Under the pieces are notes generated by a model, which had not been told where the DNA came from, made no database searches, and saw only the letters and a list, made by a program, of their open reading frames with translations. Both the position numbers and the translations under genes were made by a program. Below are positions 25,776 through 39,300 of a DNA stretch of 64,000 bases, one piece after another (position 1 is the stretch's first letter; the number at the start of each line of letters is the position of its first letter). Location: assembly GCA_951230915.1 (NCBI GenBank), contig OX579635.1, positions 22,258,001-22,322,000 of the forward strand, given 5' to 3'. The stretch comes from Antitrichia curtipendula. Taxonomy: Eukaryota > Streptophyta > Bryopsida > Hypnales > Leucodontaceae.

Positions 25776-28700
25776 TTATGATGCCATGAGCTTTGAATCC
25801 TTCAGCCCTAAATTATGAGCCCCCTCAACTAATTTGCCATCACTACCAGTCTCTTCAGCTCCAGTTAGCAAATAATTAAGCTTTTCTTCAACTTTCACAA
25901 TCTCAGGACTTGTGTGACCGGTTCGAGTTACACACAACCATTCCCTAGACGAGGAAACATCATCGCTACAACTCTTTGGAATATGCCAGGACCCGCTTAC
26001 AGATTCCTGCATGGACAATAACCAAGCATCAGGGATTTGGTCTCACATTTATAGAAGCAGTAAGTGTTTAGAACTACTTCTGGAATCTGTTGGCTACCTA
26101 GACCAGTCAATAAAGCAAAGGAACTAATAGAAAACATCCACCCAAATGTCTGTAGAAAATATGTGTCCAGAGAAGTCAGAAACACTACACATATAGCAGC
26201 TAAACATTCGACACAAATGAACCTCGTCCTCATTGAGCGATTTCCGATTATAACGAAAAACCATGTACCTGGATTAATATAGAATAAGGAGGCGGCATGT
26301 GGAAAACAGGACCCTCCTTGCTCAGCGAAAATCGAACCTGATATCACCAAACTCACGCACGCAACTGTTACCATGTGTTGCTATACTAATCACTCTGGAC
26401 ATCATAGAAATTTTGGTTATAACTTTCTGTACCCTAAACAAACAGAAGGTTACCCTCAAAAGAAGAATTTAATCACCTGATGTCGCTCTTTCCACTTGGG
26501 AAAGAAGTCGCTCCCAAGAAGCTGGAATAAGTGGTCTCGCATCTCGTCATTGGTCACTAGAATGCACTTATATCGTACTGCAGCGTATAGCCAATACCTG
26601 TCAAGAGGAATAGTATCTCTTAAATTAGATACAACCTGTGTCACGTTCTCATCCGCACAATTTTGCATTCATTTGTTCTTGCTAAACCCTAATGACATGC
26701 AAAAAAATTCTCAATGAAACCTTGCAGCAGGACGGAACCTTTTCGGTGTGTTGCATTGTAACAGGCTCCGCTCTAGTAAGATATACATATAGATAGAAAT
26801 GACCTTTCAAAATTAAAACAATTCTCAGGTACTACAATTTGCACGAGATATCAACTATCAGTATCAGTTACTTGAGCTACATTGACTGTAACAACAACCG
26901 CATCAGCAGAATACAGAGGCTTCCTTGTATGTACCAGTCATCGTTCGATCCAGTTGGTGTGGTGTAGAGTGCATGCGCATCTTGCCATCTGTTAAGCGTT
27001 TTAATGGCAAAAGGAGAATTGGCCGGTCCTCCTCTGGTTCGTCTATGATGCAACAAAACAAGTGGTTCTCTTTTTGAACCCACCTTTTCCTTAATCCCTT
27101 TCACTACGGAATTCAGCTGCAATTATGCAGAACAGAGGGAATAGACTGAGTCAGTGACTTGAACTTTGGTCGCATGCTACACCATCACAAAACAGCATAC
27201 CAAACAACTGCTATGATACTGACTGTTCATGCAAAAAAACCAAATACCTGGTGGAAGTTGAAGCCACCTTCACCGAAATTCTGGTTAAACAACCCAACAT
27301 TGGCTCCATCTACAATAACATCAAACGGTCCATGTCGATCAAGCCATCCCTGCAGCAATATTCACAAACGTACGTGATCAGTGACTGTTGTAAAACACAG
27401 AATCAGTTTTGTACTCCTAAATGAGAAGCTCTCTTCACAATCAAAACTCTTTCAAAATCAGGTCCTTTGCGGAAATACCTGAAACTTTTTAAACTCGTTG
27501 TTTTTGCTCTCTCGCTGGCAAGCTAATTCTGACAAGGAATTCGCAAACAGCTCTGTCTCTTTAGGATCTATGTCAATTGTGACAAGCTGCTCCCCGCATT
27601 CTTGACAAACACCACTTGCATCGAGTACACTGGATTTGACTTCCCAGGAGCCACGGCCAAGCCAGCCAAGTCCATGCCACCCACCACCGCGGCTGTCATA
27701 AGCTGCTTTCACTGTCTCCTGACTAGGCAAAGTATCCCAATTTGAGCTGCCAACATTCCCACCAGTGCTGCTTTCAAACCACAATTTAATCACATCGGCA
27801 ATCGAGGGCGACAACCCCCGAACTGTCGTCCGTATACGGAGCAGGATAGAATAGACTTTGTCTTCAAGTCCCGCACCAGCGCTCAACGTTAGAAGCGCTT
27901 CCAATTCGCTTTCTTCAGGCCGAACGCCAGCTGACTGCATGTGCTCATCAACCTCAAACGCCTTTTCGACGTTCTTCAGTTTGCAGTACGTGTGAAGTGC
28001 TGGACTATATGACCTCAGCCTGCAAAATACAAATTTTCAAAAAGCAAAAGTATAATCAAAACCTGCTTGAATAATGCTACGCTTAGGAAGCACACCAATA
28101 CCACATTACACTGCCAGGACAGCCTTAACAAACAAAGAAAGGACCTAAACTTATTACGGTCTTGGTGAACAGTACACAGCAAGACAAACCACAAATATAC
28201 TGTGACAGTGACCATCAAAGGGATGAACTTTTGAGTGACAGACTACAATCCTTTACAAGTTTATGCCATTCAAAATAGAAAATTAATCAAACGTGAAACA
28301 CGAGTGTAGAGTCGGTGTAAGTCACTATTTTGAGGCCAGATATTCACCTGGGAGAGAGCTTCGCCGCGGCCATCTGCTTAACCATATCGAAGGCCAGATC
28401 TCCATCTTCCTTAGCCACTGCAAGCCGTGCTACTGCAGTAAAAGTGGCTTCATTTGGAGGCACTCCTTGTAGTTTCATTGCTTCATAGACCGCAAAACCC
28501 CTCTGCAGACACACTTCCTTTTGATCATTTGTCAGCACAACCTCTTGCTCCGCCTTCGATTCAATTGGAGCGGCGCCTTCGAGTTCGTCTTTGGCACTAC
28601 CCGTCTGCTTGCCCTGCACATTGCCTAATGCAAGAAACTCATTCAATCCTCACATACATTACTGTTGAATGGACCTAAACCCTAAAACCCTAAAACCCTA

Positions 28701-29088
28701 CCAATAGGATTCTTCGCCCCAAAATTGCCTTCCAAAGAGATCCATATGGAAAGTCTTCAGCAGTGGTGGTGCAATGAAGGGACTCACTCTTGTGCTTCTC
28801 GCTGTTTCCGCTCTTGCCCCGCTTGAGGGAGCCCGTGGCGCCCGAGGAGCACAAGTATAGGAGCACATTGTAACTGTACTGATTGAACGAGGTCTTTCCT
28901 TCAGTCACCACCCTGTCATAAATGTCTATGGCGCCCATGGCATCGGCAAACTTCGAACACATGTCAATGGACCTTCGAAGCTCCGACTCAGCTGGATCCC
29001 GTTTCTTCTTCGGCTTGCGTTCGTCGCCATCCTGTTGGTCGGTGGGCGCAGGCCGCTTCGCATTCTTCCCGTTCTTCCCATTCTGCAT
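25776..29088 (-). CDS. PRORP: Protein-only RNase P (PRORP)
   Basis: Single-protein endonuclease that removes 5' leaders from pre-tRNA. Exons in transcript order: 28788-29088, 28348-28624, 27479-28019, 27248-27349, 26935-27116, 26477-26597, 26269-26337, 25776-26006; in frame, 607 residues. A basic N-terminus (KRPAPTDQQDGDERKPKKKR) looks like a bipartite nuclear signal. Pentatricopeptide repeats follow (about 50-260), then the central zinc module with CQEC at 331-334, then the NYN metallonuclease: DGANVG (Asp387), SNDDW (Asp466, Asp467) and TNDEMRDH (Asp485). These four aspartates correspond to the catalytic set of Arabidopsis PRORP1, so activity is expected. ATG 29088 is the first in-frame start. 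The frame is open upstream to a stop near 29168 but has no earlier ATG, so an upstream exon or an organelle-targeted isoform is not excluded. The nuclear form is the likelier call. Confidence 0.95.
28673..28700. repeat. Telomere-like repeats in PRORP intron 1
   Basis: Four near-perfect CCCTAAA or CCCTAAAA units in a row, inside the first intron of PRORP. Plant-type telobox sequences near gene starts are known regulatory elements of translation and RNA-processing genes. Here they could be regulatory or a relic of telomerase-mediated repair. Confidence 0.7.
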
Positions 29089-29295
29089 CTTTAGATCACG
29101 TGGAGGGTCGACGACGACTGCGCCTTGCAAAGACACTTCACGATATGTATTTGCTGAATCAGTCTAGTAAGCAAGCCAATGACCGTGCCTTTAAGACTTT
29201 AGCATTTGATATCAAGAGTTTAGTGACTGCAGAGACTAAAATGACGAATTGTTATAGATGGCTTATAAACCTTCTCTCAATACTTCACCGCGCTG

Positions 29296-29407
29296 AGTCA
29301 AAACCCTAAACCATCTTACAGCTGTACAGTACAAAGCAAATTCGACTATTTAATTCACGACACGATAAATCCTAAATTCGATTGTTTAATTCGAACCCTA
29401 AACCCTA
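29296..29407. promoter_or_regulatory. Likely PRORP promoter region with teloboxes
   Basis: The stretch just upstream of the minus-strand PRORP start carries AAACCCTAAACC at 29301-29312 and AACCCTAAACCCTA at 29395-29407. Telobox motifs are common in promoters of plant ribosomal-protein and translation genes. No TATA box was assigned. Confidence 0.45.
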
Positions 29408-29835
29408 TGTTCGACCGAAAATTGAACATCCCGACGTGGACTCAGTGCGTACCGAACGTTTTCGATTCCCAGCTCGAGGTGAAGGTGCGGCGTGTGCGCT
29501 TGTTGAAATACGTCCTCCCCGACACCTCTGATTCAAACCCCGACTCAAGGTCAGTCTTCAAGTCGTCACTACCACTTGTTGCCCTAATTCTCCCACAGAA
29601 AACTGGACTTTGTGGAGGAATGGTTGAGAAAGCAAGGATTGCGGTCCCCACTTGCAAATTCCCTCCACGAGTGCTTACCAGAGCTCCAAAGCGGCGAACG
29701 ATCCCGTCCAAGCCTGCACACCAAGTCGTAGGGCCCAATAGTCCCATGAGACATACAAAACCAGGCCAAGAGCTTGAGCTGCTTGCAGAGAACGCAGTAG
29801 AGACCCCTCAAAGCATCGAGCAAGCGCGGCTGTGA
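29407..29835 (+). other. Unassigned open frame upstream of PRORP
   Basis: A 142-codon open frame (starting MFDRKLNIPTWTQC) lies divergent from PRORP. Overlapping frames on the minus strand are also open (29442-29747 and 29584-29823), so openness alone means little. No domain is recognised. It could be a short divergent gene, a 5' exon of PRORP read on the minus strand (the 29823 frame starts with a hydrophobic, presequence-like stretch), or noise. Confidence 0.2.
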
Positions 29836-30356
29836 TTCATAGTAATCAAAGGTACGTGCGCACCTTGAGCGACGATGCGGCCAAGATCAGTGTTTCAGAG
29901 TCTAGCTGTTAACAAGAAGTGTGTTCACACAGACTGGCACTCTTAACCCCCGAACCTACATGGAGGTGAACGTGGCATGAAGATAACACCTGGCTCTTTG
30001 CTCCAGGCGTACTCCATCACTCCAACGGGATAGTTAAGCTTATATTGGAGTCACCCATAACCGATCAAATAAGCAATTGTGGACATGATCTGGAGTAGTG
30101 CAAGGCAAAGCAAATATTTCCGGAAGTGCAGAGATAGAAATGATGGGGATTGCCAAAAATTTGATAATTTTATCGCTTGAAATGAAATTACCATCCATTC
30201 ATTAAGACAAGTTGTTTGTTTTGTTTTGTTTGTCACGTTGAGATTTCCCGGATTGTGCATCCCCTGGTTGTGTGCTTGGTATCATCAGAAAGCCCTCAGT
30301 GAAGAAGGGTGCATGGGCTTTGTTTTGTGGCGCTTGGACCTACAATATGAAAGTTA

Positions 30357-33300
30357 AGGTAGCCAACCCACTTTTCGATTAGGCACCTATTTTTGCACAT
30401 TAGGGTGCTACAATTCCGTGAAGCCGATGACGTTTTTATGAAAAGTGGTGACACATTATAGGTAGAATTAGGAGTATTCTTAGTTTAGTTGACATGTAAG
30501 GATGAACACATTTCTTAATAGTGTTTTTTGGAATGGATGTGGATAACATTTCAAAAATACTAATTGTGCATCAATAGCTTTGGCCATTTCAAGCAGCTAA
30601 TTATATAAATTTTAGTGATTAATGTATATGATAGTGTGGTTGGTAAGGGTGCTGTCATCTATTGAGTTGCATGGAGGATAGAATAGAGATCCAAATTAAA
30701 TGCTTTTATTGACATTACAATGCACTTCACATTCACAACTCATAGTTGCATTAACAAGAGCTCCTATACATAACTCGTAGCTAGCTTTGAAGGCATTGAA
30801 ACTTGATAGTGAACTTTCAATCTAACCACCATAGCACCTTTGGGTGATAGTGTGGTGTTTGAGATTGATGACCTAGAATGCAACAGTGAGAGTACCAAAG
30901 AGGAACATGTAGTTCATGAAGGAAGGAATGGTGCTAGTTCTAGTGAACTTGATTCTCCTATGGATACTAAAGTAGACAATTATGAAGCATTGGAGATTCA
31001 ACATTCACAGAACAAAAGTCATAGGAGTTACAAGGGTGGTCGACAAGTTGGGGGAACAATAAGTAGTAGCGGTCTAAGTTTCACTAGGCGAGAAAAAGGT
31101 TGAGTAGGGACCACCGTATGAGCAAGAGACAACTAGTCAAAAATATAATAACAAAGGAAGGTAGGGGGCTACTCTACAATAATCCCACTGTATAAGACAA
31201 CATGGTCAAGGGAATACCACCAAGGCCTATTGAAATGAGCGTAGTAACAAAGGAAGTCAGCAAGCAACAATTCCAACCACAACAAGCAAGGCAACAGAAG
31301 ACCAACACTAGCAAGGTGAAACGGAATGCCCATTGGAGTGATGACCAAATGAAAGCAGCCATAGCAAAGTATGAGGATGGTACAAGTATGAGGCAAGCAA
31401 CTTCTAACCATAACATTCCATGTTCAACTTTCAGAGAGTGGTGTTATGGTAAGCATAAAAGCAAAAAAAGGGGAACTAAAGATGTTCTAATTATAGAAGA
31501 AGAAAGTCAAATTGTGAATTTTCTTCTAGCTATGTGTGACATGGGTCTAGATCTGAATCCTACAATTTTGAAATTGAAAATGTATGAAATCACAAAAAAT
31601 CGGTGCACACCATTCAAAAATGGGATTCTAAGTAATGGCTAGTTCAAGAGGTTTAAAAACCATCACCCAAAGTTGACATTAAGGTTAGCTAAAGCCCTTG
31701 CAACTTCTAGAGCAAAGGAACTATGTAAAGAGAATGTCCAAAGATTTTTCAAAATTTGAATGAAATTTATACATTAAATAGGTATCCTCCACAAAGAGTA
31801 TGGAATTGTGATGAGGTTGATGTGCAAGCTAGGAGAAACAGTGGTATGCTTATTCTAGCTCAGAGAGGTGCTTGTCAAATACATCTCATTGTTCCAGATC
31901 AATGCAAATGGCTCTCAACTCTGATTTGCATCAATGCAATAGGGTTAGCATTGCCATCCTTCTATATTTTTAAAGGGAAGCAAGTGTGTCAAGACTACTT
32001 ACAACATTGTAAATGAAGTACAACCATGCAGTGCAACCAAAGGCTTTTATGACAACTTTTTTATTTTTAGCTTGGATTAGGCACTTCATTAAGAGTGTGG
32101 AAAAACTTGGTGGAATTTCTTCTACTTACAAACATTTGTTGATTTTGGATAGATACACTAGCCATGTTTCAATTGAAGTGGCAAAAGTAGCACATGATGT
32201 TGGACTTGACATTGTCACCCTACCATCTCATACTTCTCACAAACTACAGCCTCTAGATGTATGTGTTTTTGGCCCTTTTAAGACCTATTTCAAACAATCT
32301 CAAGATTACTAGATTCCTAGACACTTAAATTAGCCAATCCAAAAACAAACTCTTGCAAAATGGGTGTCTGTGAGCTTAAGGCAAGCTTTGAGAGGGAACA
32401 TAATTACCAAATGATTCAACTCTACTAGAATCTTTTCTTTAGGTAGAACAACAATGGACAAGCACATGGATCCTAGTGACACATATAAAGACCAAGCCCA
32501 CAAAGGTATATAAGAGCAAAACAATGGTGAAGACACTACACATAATTCAATAGAATATGAAGGAAATGGACAGGTGGACATACAATTAGATGGTGCAATC
32601 ATACCTACCTTAGAAGATGATGACATTGCAATTGACTTGCAGTAAGCTCCTAATTCGAATACAGATCACTATTTCGTTGAAAATGACCACTCTGATACGG
32701 AATTGGCACATGAAGTGGCACAAAAGGTTGGCAAATTACAACCTACTTCTAGTACTCTGGAATCCATAACACGCTTTCTAGCTCGGTCTACCATCACAAA
32801 CATGTCCAAAGACATGAAACACACTATAGACCCTACAAGGGATTTATTAAAATCACAATTGTTAACTTTGGGGACATACATCAATAGTATGCAAGAAATA
32901 CAATAGTGGAGTCTAGAATGGGCGAGGGAGAAAGAAAAAGCGCAACATGAACGACAAGAGGCAAAGCAATGGAGATTGGCCAAAGAAGAGGAGAAGTGAC
33001 TACAACAAGAAACTCACCAATGGAAGCAAGCAAAAGAGCGTGCCTGAAAGGCAAAAGAGTGGGAGGTAGAAACAAAGGAGTGCCAAGCAAAGGCAAAAGA
33101 ATGTGAGACATCATCGCGAGTAAGGTTTCTGCAATGAGTGGAAGCGGTGCGGTTGCAAGCAACAGAGAGGTCAAAGCAACAAACAAGTGGGTGCAACAAC
33201 GCTTCAACGTGGAGAAGGCTGAGGCAACTGCGTGGAAAGAACGGCCTTGGCTGCAATCAGAGGTGCTCAAACTTCGGGGTCAAGGAAGTTGTCGGAGAGG

Positions 33301-33361
33301 ATGCTCGCCACTCTTCATCAAATCCGATCTAGACTGAGAGGTGACTCCAACTAGGCTACCT
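30357..33361 (+). mobile_element. Decayed pogo/Tigger-like DNA transposon
   Basis: A transposase relic lies between short inverted termini AGGTAGCC (30357-30364) and GGCTACCT (33354-33361), each flanked by TA (30355-30356, 33362-33363); including the flanks, 11 bases match (TTAAGGTAGCC). TA target duplication is expected of Tc1/mariner/pogo elements. The inverted repeats are short, so the boundaries are tentative; the transposase itself is clear. Confidence 0.5.
31202..33135 (+). pseudogene. Broken pogo/Tigger-like DDE transposase
   Basis: Three blocks in different frames make one ancestral transposase. 31202-31642 carries a Psq-type helix-turn-helix (HWSDDQMKAAIAKYEDGTSM, then CSTFREWCYGKH); translation stops at a TAG near 31640 and the frame continues with FKRFKNHHPKLTLRLAKALA. 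31756-32016 carries the first catalytic Asp region (RVWNCDEVDV) and ALPSFYIFKGK. 32013-32312, after a frame change, carries the second Asp (LLILDRYTSHVS) and TLPSHTSHKLQPLDVCVFGP. A C-terminal coiled-coil-like region (32700-33135) is cut by further stops. An open frame at 30840-31103 (acidic, Ser-rich) may be the former N-terminus. The several stops and frame changes make it inactive. Confidence 0.85.
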
Positions 33362-33363
33362 TA

Positions 33364-36300
33364 AAGCGCCCCTCTTTCTAGCAACTTTAGTACGATGCTG
33401 CCACAACCCTAGATTTTTATTGCATTGTTGCTACACCACTTAGGCTCCACTACAATTGCAATACAGATTGTGGAGGCGGAAAATAACTCTGCAGTGGCTT
33501 TTTTGCCTTGTAATGACACACAATACTCTAGTGGCAATGCACTTGGAAATTATGTTGTCCCTATACAATCCATATAGCAGTTGCACATTCCTTACTATAA
33601 TAGCTTCCAAGCTTACCCTCTACAAAATGTTGTACAAGTTGCATGACTAATGCAACAAAATGGACAATGGTTGCTGCAAGTGAATGATGGACAATTGACA
33701 ATGCAAGACAAAAGTAGATAGAGAGAAAGGTAGCCATTGCAATAGAATTGAAAGATGGACAATGATTGTTGTTGGGTTCTATTCTAGGATTTTTACCCGC
33801 ATTGGAGCAAGGTGTGCATAGTTTTTGAATTTCATTAAAGTTCTTTGTTCTTTAGCAACAGATGTATGAATTCAACAAATATTGCAAGGGAATGCTATCA
33901 AAATGAACAAATTTGTTTCTTCTCACTGTGATTTAGGTCCATTTCAATATGTCATTCATTTTCATCCAAAAAGAAAAGAGGCAGTCACCTTCTCCTATCT
34001 CTTCTTTTAGATTGACGGAGCACTACATTTAACTCTCATTTTTCATTTTGGGAGTGCTAGAAAGAGTCTCACTTGTAAGGATACTACTTTGCCATAGCAT
34101 TGTATTGCACACTCTATATGTCTGGTTTCATTTATGTGTTTCAGAATTTCACGTGGCTTTTTTGTTTTGGAGCTTCTGCTGTAGGGTTTCAAATTCTTGG
34201 GTGTAGAATCCTAAGCGATTATCATAGAATGCATATGAAGACCACGATAGGCTATGGTTTCCTTCAACACTTCTTTACCTCATGTCTTTCACTATTATGT
34301 CGTGTTTTCTTTGGTTCATGTAATATATTATAGACTATTGTTTTCCTACGTCTATTCTGCAGCATGGTATCATTGTTGTAGTTCTGGAGACTAGACTTCT
34401 TCAAAAACAATGGTCATGTCAAAAATGCTTCCTAGGACTCTATGACAGAAGATGAATCGTCATGACAACCATACGAAGTTGCTTTGACAACGACAGGGTT
34501 TCATTTACAAAAAGAATGAGGTCATGTACTATTGTAGCTTGTAGGATCGTACATTTCATGGTCATTGGTCTTTTTCCTTCTACTTAGTTCATAAATCTGA
34601 ATGTGATGACCATTTATGGAGCCTTCTAATTGCTAAGTTCTTGTGAGCTGTGAAGTTTGGTAGACCATGTGTGAAGTAAGCTGCACTAGTGGTGAGGAAG
34701 TTGCAATAGAAAAGTTGGGTAGCACAACTTGTTATTATAATCTCATCATTTTCTTTATATCTGTTTTACATGGTTTGAAGTATCGGATATGTAGGGTTGT
34801 TAGGGTTCATGGCAGACATGTAGTCTGAGAAATTTGGCTTTCCCATTATACAACACCGACTTAGAAACTGATAGAGTTGCTAGTTGTTGACATATCAAAT
34901 GCACATATAGAAGCAGTTTCTTGTATTGCTTGTATCTACCAGAAGGAGGGGTCCCCTTGTAGCAAAAAGAGATTGATTTATATGACTGATATAAGGTATT
35001 CAAACATCTATCAACTACTACCTTCTTCAACGCACTTCAATATAGGAGTTTTTCTTGTGGATTGACCCATCTGTACTTTGTTTCCATCTATACTTGCATA
35101 GGAATTGTAATGTTGTTGAATTCTATTGTATCTTTTATGAACCTGAGGATATCAACTATGTGCATGCCATTTCTCCCATGCTCGCTCCCATACGTGACTT
35201 CACTAGTAACGAAGAAACAAAGAATGCAGCTATTAGTCACATAATTGGAGCCTATTACAATCTTTATGCTATGTATTGTAATTGGTAATATAGCATAGGC
35301 GATGCGTTTTCCTTTGGAAGATTTTCATTTTCTTGTTGACACCTTTTGTAGGCACTCATTTCTTTGTTGTTCTTGACAAGAACTGCCAACGACATGTGCT
35401 TTGTTTAGAACACAATAGAAAGAACATGTGACAAAACAATCTTAGAGTCTCATTTTTTAGAAATTGCAATGGGCTCTAGAATTGAGGAAGGTGGACAATG
35501 AGAACTTGAAAATTGACCAACAAGAAGTACTCACATGTGGAATTCTGTCGATATTTATAGCCTTTCCTATGACATTGTTAATGTGTCTACAACAGATTTC
35601 ATTAAGCTATTTCATGATGGACATTGTGTCACATAATGCTTGCTAGACTATATTGTCAAGATTTTGTTTAGAAATTCAGTTTCTTGTTCTATAAATTATA
35701 ATTCCCTAGAGAACCAAGAATCCTAGATGTCCATCAATTCTTTGAATGCAATATCTAGCACATGTTGTGTGAACTATCACTAGAAAACGTTGAATTTATT
35801 TTTACTAGTGCATGCAAATTAGTTGTTGCGTATGCTGACTTATAATTCTATGTGTATAGGTAGGAATGTGCAATTTCTTAAGCGTAGAAAACGCAACTTT
35901 CTAGCAATTGCTTCCATATATTTGGGCATTCAAGTTTGTAAGTTTGCATTTCAACCGTAGCTTTTATGATGATAATCTCCCTTGTGTATCTTGTACTATA
36001 TTTTTTGAGGTTGGAGAAGTGTACTTGTGTAGTAGATTCACCATAAGTCTACAGTAAAAGAGAGAAGGTAGTGAAAGTGATTAAAGAAATTGAATCTATG
36101 GATAGAAAATTGTCACAATTAAAGTTTGAAGGTACAAGCACTACCTTTGACCTATTCATGTCTGTTGTTTGTCAACTGAGTTTGTTGGAATATGGTTGAT
36201 GTTTTCTTCTCCTTATTTTTGGTCTTTGTTATCTTATTTGTTATATTCACTACTGCACACTACTGCAAATGAGCATTGTGTATAGCTTATGGAAAACTTA

Positions 36301-39300
36301 GAGCATAAGGCACAAAAACATTGTAGAAGGCATGAGGAGACATGAATCAAACCAAGTGCAATTGTATATCACTGCTTCCTTTTAATCTAGGGAGTTGAGG
36401 GCTATGTTTCTTTATTCCAAAGTACATTTCGGAAATACCATTGTGTGTTGGTGAGTTCATTAGAGTATTTTGAATAGCATGTATAGTTTGATAGGCCATT
36501 GGATGCGTTTATGAGAGGAATTTCCTTGAGGAACTTATATTCCATCATTGCATTTATGGTATTTTCAAAAGTGCTTTCGCTCTCTTGTTCATCCAATTTT
36601 GGAAGTTTGCTTTTAGTGAATATCTTGTGAGAATTCAGTATAGGTATGTTTTCAATGTATTTGAACAAGTAGTAACAACCTTATCAACCATTTGCTACTT
36701 GAACTTGTGATAAATAGAAATGAATGAACTTACCAAGCCTAGACTTGGATTGGTACATTCAATACATAGAGTACATCAACTTTACCTTGGTAGAATATGA
36801 TGTAAATATCTATTTCGTAGAGTTTTCTCATAATTATCTAGTTTCAATGGCATTCTTCCTTACAAAGTTGGAAGTTAAATATTTAATATGTGACTGCTCT
36901 AATTTCTCTACCCATTATAGAATGTAACTGCAGTCTTTGACCCGTTGATCTTGTTTTTGATGTTTTAATCTTTGGTATAGGTAACAAGTGCTTTCACAAA
37001 TCAAATGAGAAGCTACCATTCCTGTGATTATTCTGCTCAGAACTATGTCTAAGTGCATGTGCCAGTACTACATATAACAAGGACTCACTTAAAGGTTATC
37101 CTCTTGCTTCATTAGTATTATTTCATTGAATGAACAACAAACATTTATTCTCTTCAAGCATAATTTCAGTTGATGTGATTAACAATTTAACCAATGGCCG
37201 TAATTTGGTTGTTACCATGCACAACAATGGGGTATAAACTGAGCTTATAGAATGTAAATACAGTCTTTGCTTATGTTAGCTTTTGGAGTTTGAATTGCAG
37301 TTGATCTATTTGTTCCTCATTTCAAAACCAAAGTAAGAGATTTCCCTCAATCATCAACTCACCTACTGAAATGTATAGTTCTCTTGCTTTGCAAATCCTA
37401 AGTCTTCTACAATGTACTATTCTTCCTAATATTCCTCTAAATCTTGTGATTTTCTATAGCAAGCAAAAGAACTAAGACAACAAATGGAAACTATGTAGAA
37501 GAAAAGAGATAACACCATTGCCAAAATGAAGGAGGTGGTCACAACATCAAGAAACAGATATGTCTCTTTCCTTGGTTTCATTTTCTAAGAATGTTTAAAA
37601 AGCTTTTAATATACTGTAATTTGAGTCCCGTCCTTTTAGATTCCTTATTTCAATAACCTAGAATTTGTGCACTCTTCATTGAAGTTTTGGTGGTCATCTG
37701 CAGACTGTCATTCGCATTTGGAAATAGGCTCTACTAAACTTATTTTTGTAGCTACTGCAAGCTGAACTGGAGCGTGATGTCCTCAAAGACCTTCTAAACA
37801 TAGATACATTCCCATTTGCACAACTTAGAAAACTCTTCCCTCAACATCATTCACGATTGTTAGTTGTAGGCCTATAACAACATCTAGTTGCCCTTTAGGT
37901 ACAATGGTGTCAAGTAAAGACCACACTTTTCACTAAATTGATGAGAGCACTAAGGTAGTAAAGTTGGTTTCAATGTACATGCTCTTAGGCTTCAAAATAT
38001 TTATGGCTACAACAAACCCTACTATTTGGGAAATTATAGCAGCTAACTTTTAGAGAGGAAGAAACTTCAATAAAGTCGTCATTTATTTAACTACTTAATT
38101 CATTCAGACAATTTTTGACTACGTGAAGAGAATCCACCGTAGCAATGGGATATATGATTACAAAGTTGACGGTCTTCAAGTTATAAAATGACATTGAAAT
38201 TTGACTTAACTTCATCAACATACATTATTAGTTCACAAAATTCTAACATCTTAGTACACAAAATTCTTCCAGTTGTTAGTCAATTACAAATACACATCCT
38301 CTTGTAATTTACTCCCATCATGCACATATTCACATCTTTTGGTATGGCAGTTTGAAGTCTATTATGAAAGCTTTTTTGGGTGTCACAATTATCAGTTATG
38401 GAAATAAACATTGTCAACTTTATAACTAGCTTGTGGTTGGAAATATAGTGGCCTATTGAACAAGAATAGTTAGGACAAAAAATTTGCAAAAAAAATTTAT
38501 AATTATTTCTTTTTGTTTCTGAAAAACAACAACTATGCAATCCTTTTCAAATCTATTTTTCCTCGAGGGGAAATTTTTCCCCTCACCCTTTGCATATTGG
38601 AAATATAATAAATTGCTTCCTGAATGGTCAGAATGAGGTCGGCTATTTTATAGAATTTCAAAAATTTTATGAGTAAAAAAATTAGAAAATCAATTTTTCT
38701 TTTGACTGTGGCAATGGTACAAGGCATACTAGTGAATTTTGAAAGGCAGAAAGTTTGTCTGGACCCATGTCCAATGTCTAAAGTCATCCAATTGCAACAA
38801 TTCAAGAATTACTTTCCTGCTCATTATTTCCTACTTTTTTGCTCACTACCTTGGAACATGTGCCATGACCTTAATAGTTCCAACCTTGAAAAAGAGGAAA
38901 AAACACATTCCAAACTTTGGTTGGATATTTGCTCTAACTTTGGTTGGAAATAACTACCCCCTATAGGTTGGATATGGGTCTCTAGTTGGAAAATGGATGG
39001 TCCTACCTTATCAACTTTTATGTCAACTCTTAAAGGACGAGTTGGTGACTATGGAAATCACCCCTTTTGGCATTGAATGAATAATTGGTTTAAAAAAATC
39101 CAAAAGCACTCATTGGAAGTCAGACTACTATACAAGACCTCTCCTTTTTAAGCAAAATTTTGAAGATGAATAGTTGCATTTCAATCCTACAAAAAAGGAT
39201 TTTTTTTTCATTTATTGATCAAAAAATGGCCGTAGCATCATTTATGGGTTAAATAGAAAATCAAGCAAAAATGAACATTTGAGAAATTTCATTACAAGAA

